IMG/VR virus record: IMGVR_UViG_3300047557_002951
Coordinates: 1-64,000 of that record
Length of the DNA: 64,000 bases
Direction: 5' to 3' (one strand)
DNA from: a virus
Within the stretch, counting starts at the first letter, position 1. Each line of letters starts with the position of its first letter. The notes beneath the pieces are model-generated. The model searched no databases. It had not been told where the DNA came from and worked only from the letters and a program-made list of their open reading frames with translations. A program made the position numbers and the translations under genes. Shown one piece after another: positions 57,823 to 64,000 of the stretch.

Positions 57823-60381
57823 TTAGAAGTCCGGAACACCTGGAGGTAGTATCCACCAGTTTGCGCTAAAATTATTAATACTTGTTGGCGAGAAGAATGA
57901 ATTTGAAGATTGCCCATAGTACCCAAATCCATATGCACTTGTTGGGGACCAAGAAAGAACAGAATAATCTACACCAAGTCCTATGCCATCAGAAATATTA
58001 TTTTCATCCCAAGCCAAAGCTAAGAGTTGATATGAATAATTTATATTTTGCCACGCAGTTAAACTATTTTTAAGAGTAATATTATTTGCATTCAGCATTT
58101 TGTAAATATTATAATCCGTTGCATTAACAATCCTACTTGTGCTGTTATCAAGAGTTGCGGTTAGTCTATAATTTTGAATTCCACTTGCTGCGAGACTTAA
58201 GAAATTCTGCCATCTTGCATCATCAATGCAATTGTTAGTTCCGGGAAGAACTTTTCCAGGTACCTTAGATAGAGTTCTTGGATCCCTATTATCAGTATTT
58301 GATAATATGAGGATTCTCCCAGCACTATCAACATAAAAATCTCCACTTATTAGTGGATTATATGGTTCCATGATAGGAGTTACATTTAAAGTATTAAAAC
58401 TTGTTGTGTATTTTACTAGTCCTTTATAAAGTCTCAAGTCTTGAATATAAAAATCATCTGGGGTAAGTCTTTGGAAATTTGGTATTGCAAAATTATAACC
58501 ACTGGAGGTCAAATCCATAGCTCTAGTGCCACTCGCCCAATTGATTCCATTGACCCAAATTCTAAAAGTACTTCCAGTTCTTGTCAGTGCGATATGATTC
58601 CAAGTATTATTTGATAAAACTTGTGATGAAGTTTCGCATATTGTCTGAACAACTCCATTTGCATCAGGATATCCAAGTAAAAGACCACGCCTAAATTGTG
58701 AGATATTAGGCCAATTATCACCTTTTACAAATAGTTGGAAAAAGTAATCGTTTGCATTTCTACTATCAATATATGAAGGATAGAATACTGACATTCCAAC
58801 CTCGCCCCCAAAATTAAGTCCACTAAACCACATCCACATTTCTACAGTAAAATCATCAAATCCAAGAACTTGAGTTTGATTGGTATTAATTCTGAGTTGA
58901 GTTACTTCAAAAGTTCTAGTAGTTGTTCCTTTTGCTAATTTATAAGATCCAATATTGCCATAAGATCTACTTCTTTCTATTGATATTGCTGGACTAGTTC
59001 TCCCCGGAATAGTTCCAATAACCGTTGATGCACGAAGTCCTCCATTTAAAGAATTTTTAATTCTCACCTCAGGACTCATATCCTGTACTTGATTTATAGT
59101 GTTGAATGGAATTGAGTATATTAGTTGACCTGCATTTGGATCATTGTTTGCTGATATAGTTCTAGTTTTAACCTTCCAATTTGCTAAAGTATCTTCTAAT
59201 TTTACCGTTATAGTTTTTTCTTCAAGCCAATTTGAAGTGGTATTCAATTTTAGTTGAAGAGTATCTCCATTTCTTATTGTAGTAGATGTTACAAACGCAC
59301 CTCCATTAACTGACAATAATCCATCAATAGAAGTTATAGAAATATTAAAATCAATATTGTTAGAAAGACCTCCAATTGTTAAAACTTCGCTTAAAATTTC
59401 TGCATTCAATTCAGAACTTGGTAGATCTGTAAATGATAAATTGGATGGAACATTGTCTACAGTTCTAACATTCCAAGAAGTAGTACTTTGGATATCAGGT
59501 GACACATCAAGAGATATTCTTATTACTACAGTTTTTTGCGTGAAACTTAAATTAGATGAAGTCACTTTTAATCTTAAAATATCTCCATTTTTTACTATTG
59601 TAGAATTTACAAATTCTCCATAATTTACGCTAAGTAATCCTTCATTTGAAGTTATTTCTGCGGTGTAACTAAACGCATCAGTAAGTCCCTGTACTGTATA
59701 TGTGTCACTTATTACTTCAGTAGAAAATCTTACATCAGTCACATCAGTGAAGAGCAAATTCTCCGCTTTTCCACCTTTTTTAGTTTTTACTATCCAAGTA
59801 AAATCTTTTTTGCCTATTGTAATTGTTGTAGAATATGTTTTATCATAATATTCAAGTCCAACTTCAGATCCCTGAAAAGTTCTATTGTCAAATTGAGAAG
59901 ATCCCTGCGGATTAAAAGTTATATCACCATCACGCGATCCAACTGTAATATTACTACTTAATGAAATGTTATATGAAGTGGGAGATCTATCAACTACAGT
60001 TAAATTAGTTTCTAAAATATTAGGAGGAACACCGAATATACGAAGACCTACAGTATTTCCATTTCTTACATAAGAAGGTAATGTGCTGTAATCGAGTTCT
60101 GGAAATGTTGTATCAAATGTAGTGGCAGTTTGATCTAATGTAATTTTGTCATTATCGAATGTCTTAAAAAAACTCACATTACCAACAAAGTATTCGCCAT
60201 CACCTGTGATTGAAATTGGAACTTTGTAGTTTATATCTTCAACAAATTTTAATAGAGTTGTGTAAGTTTGACCTGGTTCCGCATCAATCAAATCTCCAAA
60301 ATTTATATCAAATGGATAATTATCATAAGTACCTCTAAAAGAGTACTCAGATGCGTTACCAATTGCTCCTAGTAATGGCAT
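57823..60381 (-). CDS. Virion protein with LamG/concanavalin-like domain, 852 aa
   Basis: Residues 1-380 contain beta-sandwich-like repeats, the last two nearly parallel ('TVQGLTDAFSYTAEITSNEG' and 'LTIGGLSNNIDFNISITSID', each followed by 'GxLSVNxGxFVxST'). Residues 470-660 are a LamG-like domain: 'FDDFTVEMWMWFSGLNFG', 'NTWNHIALTRTGSTFRIWVN' and 'DDFYIQDLRLYKGLVKYTTS'. Such domains bind sugars, often with Ca2+. The C-terminus, ending 'NWWILPPGVPDF', is unique. It is co-directional with and close to the structural gene to its right. Likely a carbohydrate-recognising tail protein. Confidence 0.75.
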   Translation of the reverse strand: MPLLGAIGNASEYSFRGTYDNYPFDINFGDLIDAEPGQTYTTLLKFVEDINYKVPISITGDGEYFVGNVSFFKTFDNDKITLDQTATTFDTTFPELDYSTLPSYVRNGNTVGLRIFGVPPNILETNLTVVDRSPTSYNISLSSNITVGSRDGDITFNPQGSSQFDNRTFQGSEVGLEYYDKTYSTTITIGKKDFTWIVKTKKGGKAENLLFTDVTDVRFSTEVISDTYTVQGLTDAFSYTAEITSNEGLLSVNYGEFVNSTIVKNGDILRLKVTSSNLSFTQKTVVIRISLDVSPDIQSTTSWNVRTVDNVPSNLSFTDLPSSELNAEILSEVLTIGGLSNNIDFNISITSIDGLLSVNGGAFVTSTTIRNGDTLQLKLNTTSNWLEEKTITVKLEDTLANWKVKTRTISANNDPNAGQLIYSIPFNTINQVQDMSPEVRIKNSLNGGLRASTVIGTIPGRTSPAISIERSRSYGNIGSYKLAKGTTTRTFEVTQLRINTNQTQVLGFDDFTVEMWMWFSGLNFGGEVGMSVFYPSYIDSRNANDYFFQLFVKGDNWPNISQFRRGLLLGYPDANGVVQTICETSSQVLSNNTWNHIALTRTGSTFRIWVNGINWASGTRAMDLTSSGYNFAIPNFQRLTPDDFYIQDLRLYKGLVKYTTSFNTLNVTPIMEPYNPLISGDFYVDSAGRILILSNTDNRDPRTLSKVPGKVLPGTNNCIDDARWQNFLSLAASGIQNYRLTATLDNSTSRIVNATDYNIYKMLNANNITLKNSLTAWQNINYSYQLLALAWDENNISDGIGLGVDYSVLSWSPTSAYGFGYYGQSSNSFFSPTSINNFSANWWILPPGVPDF

Positions 60382-60387
60382 TTTACT

Positions 60388-63300
60388 TTATTGCTGTGTA
60401 TACTGAGACAATGATCTTAGAACTGTAAATCTATCATTAATAGTTCCTGCATTTGATTTTTTCACAATGACATAAGTATACATATCAATTCCACTTGAGT
60501 TTCCTTCAGTAATTGCAAGATCTCCATATTCAAATATATTTACTGGCGAACTGTCAATTTGAACAGTTGTATTGTAGAATGCAGTTCCACCTTGTGTTGT
60601 CATAACTGCAACAGTTAGTGTTTCGCCCACATTCATGAATGAATCAAGAGATTCTACATTACTGGATCTAAAATTAATAGTCCAATTTCCTGTTGCAGAA
60701 GAAGTGTAATAATAAACATTATTATCACTCAAGTCTATATTTACTGTAGAGACAGTACCCAAAACAGTGGTAGAATCTACTGTAATTCTTTCAATAATTT
60801 CACCAACATTAAGAATTCCTTTAATATTAGTAGATCCAGTAACTTCTAGTTTGAAGTCTGCACTTGCCTGAGTTGTTCCAATACCAACATTGACTGAAGT
60901 ATGAATACCTGTTGGTGAAGTTTTCCACACAGGATCCAAACCGCTCAGTCCAGATCCATCGCCAAAGTATGTTCCATAATGAGTGCCAGTCCAAACCCCA
61001 ACATAGTGTCCATCATTATTCTGAATCGGTCCAAACTTTCTCCATTGATTATTTGAAGTGTAAACCCAACCAAGATAACCACCATCGTCTGGACTTGAAT
61101 AATATTCAACATCCCCATTATTACCGAAATCAGTTGGTGTAGAAATTCCTACAGTATACTTTCTAGAAATTACTGCATCACCTTGAAGATATAAAGAGTT
61201 TGCTTCAACGCCACGAGATGAATTAGAAGTGATCTTATCATTAAAGATTACTGGACCATTGAATTCGGAAACATTATTGCCGCCCTTACCACCTTCAACT
61301 TTAATTGATCTAGTTACACTTACATTTTCGGTATTGACAATATTGATTGCAGCTGCAGTTCCAGTTTCAACAAAAATCTCTTCACCCCGAATAGATGGAA
61401 CTGGAGCATCAAATACATCCTCTTGGCCTGTTGCAGAACTTACTCTCTTATTGCCAATATAGAAATCTCCATCATTATTCATTCCAGTGTAGACATTTAT
61501 ACCACCATCAGATTTAAATGATTGTGATAGTAGTTCTTCTTGCTCGGTGATTTGTCTGTCTTGACGATCAGGGAATGCATTAGAATAGTTACCTGGACCG
61601 AATCCAACATATTCAAAAGTATGTCCAGATGCACGAAGAATAGAGTGTCTACGGAATTCAACAGGATATGCATGTACTTTTCTTACTACGGATCCAGATG
61701 TATGAGCAGAACTACGAGTTCCTAGCAATCCTCTGAAGACAGAAACTGGATTGCCATTAACAGTTTCACGAATTCTCATAATTTCATCATCAATTTGAAT
61801 ATAATCACCGATCTTAAGACCAGTCGAATCAATTGATGAAATTGAGATCGTAGTACCAGTAGTCGTAATGCCAGCAGTTATTGTAGAACTAACTCCACCA
61901 TACTGCTCTACCAATCTTTGTTCCTCTCTTCCTGTATTCTCTCCCTCCTTAGAAGTATATCCATAAGGATGAACAATAATAGTTCCTGTTGTTGCGGGAG
62001 AGGAATTTGAAATCCCAATATTTAGATTGATTGAAGTAATTGAATTAACTTTCGATACCAAGAAATTTCCATTATATAAGGAACTATTTGCTCCTGATAC
62101 TTTTACTTTATCTTGGGCGGAAAAACCGTGAGCAGAACCAAAAGTTACTGTTGCAATTCCAGAGATATTATTGTAAGTGAATGATGTTGCAGTAACAGAT
62201 TTACCAGTTAAATATGCATTAGAATTTGATGTTATGGTTGCGCCAACTCCACTTGTCGATGGAGATGTAATTGAACCTGCGGAAGCAACTTGGATAGATC
62301 TAGTGCTAGAAATACCAGTTATTCTATACAAATCATTATATTGTTTGTAATTGTCACCCGAAATGCCAGTTAGTTCAATAACTTCATTAGTATGATTATA
62401 AATTGAGGTAACAGTCACTGTAGCAACAGTATGTCCAGATGTTGTCGCAACTCCCACAACTGATAATACATTGCCAACTTGGTATGCGCTACCACCATCC
62501 ATTACCTCAATATTGGTAATTTGACCTGATGAGTTAATCTTAATAACTGCAGATGCACCTCGACCAGAACCACCGATTAACTGCGCATTATATAAAGTTT
62601 CTATTGCACCAGTTGTTCCATATGCAGATCCTGCATTGGTAATAGAAAGGTCAGTAATTGGATTCAATCCGTGATCTATATTAGTGTGGAAAGTATGTGC
62701 AGTTCCAGCAGAATTACTAACAATATTAGTTAAACCAAATCCAACTTTGTTTTCAAATAAGAAGTTTTCAAGAGTCTCTTTAGTGATACTCTTTTGGGGG
62801 TCATTTATAACAACTTGACCTATTGGATCAGGAAGCGCATATGATTGAGATGCCTCTGGATCAGAAATTACATTATCTCTATCAAGTTGTGGATAAAGAT
62901 ATTGAACTGGTTGCGATAGTCTTAAGTGATCAAACGGTGCTATTGTTGGATTATTTGAGGAATTAATTACTGAAACATGATAAATTCCATCTTGTTGATT
63001 TTGAAGATACTCCTGAACTTGTTCTGTTCTGTATACAACATAAGTTCCAGGAAGTTTCTTTCGATTGAAATAAGGAAGTGAAGTATTTCTAACAGAAGTA
63101 TTATCCAAGAAAGTTCCTGGATTATTTGTTAAAGAATATGAAAACTCTCTTCTACTTGGAATTGAAGTTACTACATAAGTTCCATTGTAACCAGAGGTAG
63201 AAAGTCCAGAGACATTGTTTGAGCTTAGGATATTTACAATTTCAACTTGTGAACCAACAGAAAGATTATGTGGAAGCTCAGTTTGAATTGTAGCAACAGA

Positions 63301-64000
63301 ACCTACCCAAGAAGCATTAGAAATAAATCTCGTCTTCTTAAGTTCTGTTGAGTTTGAAAGTGTTTTTGTTGTATTATCTGGGCTATATTGATAATTGATT
63401 TCAGTATCATCTAATGGTAGAGATGTAGAATCTTGAATGATAAATCCATCAAGAGGTGGTCTTGCCTTAATTGTAGTATCTCTTGGAATAACATATCTAA
63501 ACTTGTATAAAGTATCTTCATAATTTCTATTATCTGGAGTTCGAGTAATATAAGTTCTAGAACTTACTCTAATTCCAGATGCCAGAATAGCATTATAAAT
63601 CCCATTACCTTGATTAACCTTCAAATACCACTGACCATTAGCAGAGTCATATTGAATTGGATGGCCAATATCACCAGGAGACTTGTCCGAAACTCTACTT
63701 ACAACTTTAAGATTTGAAGTTTTTGCTGTGAGAATGTTAATCGCATAAGAAGAAAGACTACCATTCTCCGCATCATTTAATGAAGATGCAAGGCGAACTT
63801 GAGTGCTTCCAATTCCTGTTGCAGTAGCATTAGTAATTACATAATAAACTGAATTGTGATCGAGACCATCAGGAATTTCTCCAGTATCACTAATAATTCT
63901 TACAGTCTCACCATTAATAAAATTGTGAGGTGCAGTAAGAGTAATTGTATTTGCCGATATATTATTAGTTACTCCATTTGCAAGTTTTGCGACATCATAT
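60388..64000 (-). CDS. Large virion structural protein, cut by the right window edge
   Basis: The TTG at 63622 is not the start: the frame is open without a stop to 64000, so at least 1,204 codons are visible and the start lies outside. The visible part is a chain of beta motifs ('NLSVGSQVEIVNILSSNNVS', 'HGFSAQDKVKVSGANSSLYN' and 'SGHTFEYVGFGPGNYSNAFP'). The last of these continues in a segment also found in the 620- and 1124-aa proteins. 'GIGTTQASADFKLEVTGSTN' lies near its C-terminus, which ends RSLSQYTQQ. T4-like cyanophages carry very large proteins here; a tail or baseplate-linked fibre-base role is inferred. Confidence 0.72.
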   Translation of the reverse strand, partial: YDVAKLANGVTNNISANTITLTAPHNFINGETVRIISDTGEIPDGLDHNSVYYVITNATATGIGSTQVRLASSLNDAENGSLSSYAINILTAKTSNLKVVSRVSDKSPGDIGHPIQYDSANGQWYLKVNQGNGIYNAILASGIRVSSRTYITRTPDNRNYEDTLYKFRYVIPRDTTIKARPPLDGFIIQDSTSLPLDDTEINYQYSPDNTTKTLSNSTELKKTRFISNASWVGSVATIQTELPHNLSVGSQVEIVNILSSNNVSGLSTSGYNGTYVVTSIPSRREFSYSLTNNPGTFLDNTSVRNTSLPYFNRKKLPGTYVVYRTEQVQEYLQNQQDGIYHVSVINSSNNPTIAPFDHLRLSQPVQYLYPQLDRDNVISDPEASQSYALPDPIGQVVINDPQKSITKETLENFLFENKVGFGLTNIVSNSAGTAHTFHTNIDHGLNPITDLSITNAGSAYGTTGAIETLYNAQLIGGSGRGASAVIKINSSGQITNIEVMDGGSAYQVGNVLSVVGVATTSGHTVATVTVTSIYNHTNEVIELTGISGDNYKQYNDLYRITGISSTRSIQVASAGSITSPSTSGVGATITSNSNAYLTGKSVTATSFTYNNISGIATVTFGSAHGFSAQDKVKVSGANSSLYNGNFLVSKVNSITSINLNIGISNSSPATTGTIIVHPYGYTSKEGENTGREEQRLVEQYGGVSSTITAGITTTGTTISISSIDSTGLKIGDYIQIDDEIMRIRETVNGNPVSVFRGLLGTRSSAHTSGSVVRKVHAYPVEFRRHSILRASGHTFEYVGFGPGNYSNAFPDRQDRQITEQEELLSQSFKSDGGINVYTGMNNDGDFYIGNKRVSSATGQEDVFDAPVPSIRGEEIFVETGTAAAINIVNTENVSVTRSIKVEGGKGGNNVSEFNGPVIFNDKITSNSSRGVEANSLYLQGDAVISRKYTVGISTPTDFGNNGDVEYYSSPDDGGYLGWVYTSNNQWRKFGPIQNNDGHYVGVWTGTHYGTYFGDGSGLSGLDPVWKTSPTGIHTSVNVGIGTTQASADFKLEVTGSTNIKGILNVGEIIERITVDSTTVLGTVSTVNIDLSDNNVYYYTSSATGNWTINFRSSNVESLDSFMNVGETLTVAVMTTQGGTAFYNTTVQIDSSPVNIFEYGDLAITEGNSSGIDMYTYVIVKKSNAGTINDRFTVLRSLSQYTQQ

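Noticed and set aside
63622-63624. TTG as the start of the protein at the right edge
   Set aside because: The frame is open through 64000 with coding-like sequence above the TTG, so the gene begins outside the window.
1-64000. tRNA genes, photosystem genes, integrase or attachment sites
   Set aside because: Looked for cloverleaf-like CCA/TTCGA arms, PsbA-like proteins and recombinases on both strands by eye; none was convincing. A tRNAscan run would settle the first.

Overview
The window looks like part of a large marine T4-like myovirus, most likely a cyanophage of Synechococcus or Prochlorococcus. The evidence is: every supported gene lies on the minus strand and is tightly packed, mostly with ATGA or TAATG stop/start overlaps; the DNA is AT-rich; T4-type late promoters (TATAAATA and NATAAATA) sit in front of the virion and decoration genes; there is a UvsW-type helicase, a PseT-like kinase and a peptide deformylase; and there are host-like metabolic genes (fatty acid desaturase, SPFH-related membrane protein). 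A non-cyanobacterial marine T4-like host is possible. No tRNA, photosystem gene, integrase, insertion sequence or CRISPR array was seen.

Transcription runs right to left. (1) 64000 to 49142: large virion and adhesin genes, including a structural protein that enters from beyond the right edge, a LamG-like protein, beta-helix proteins and an 837-residue collagen-like fibre with a self-cleaving S74 chaperone. (2) 49149 to 36076: three RCC1-repeat proteins mixed with a glycan and protein modification island (glycosyltransferases, a sulfotransferase, an FkbM methyltransferase, a glycosyltransferase-methyltransferase fusion, a 2-oxoglutarate oxygenase, a CxxCxxCC protein and a transglutaminase-like protein). 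(3) 36044 to 20961: a second set of virion proteins that repeats the first (beta-helix protein, small 110-residue protein, collagen-like fibre), ending in a 2785-residue collagen-like fibre and a 290-residue relative. (4) 20846 to 15243: a late operon of an oxygenase and three large multi-domain glycosyltransferase/methyltransferase proteins. (5) 14952 to 7035: small early or middle genes, with SprT-like protease, uvsW, def, pnk-like kinase, an SPFH remnant and many small unknowns. These are punctuated by sigma70-like promoters fused to hairpins, and include a probable noncoding RNA (14319-14486). (6) 6941 to 938: a YadA-head-like fibre, a GNAT acetyltransferase, a fatty acid desaturase, three glycosyltransferase-like proteins and a second sulfotransferase. 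(7) 877 to 1: small unknown early-type genes.

Taken together, the window describes an elaborate adhesion apparatus: long collagen-like fibres, seven-bladed propellers and beta-helices. Two or more late-expressed sets of enzymes that could glycosylate, sulfate, methylate or hydroxylate those fibres, or host surface glycans, sit around it. The link between the enzymes and the fibres is inferred from gene order and shared late promoters. All domain names come from reading motifs by eye, not from database searches.
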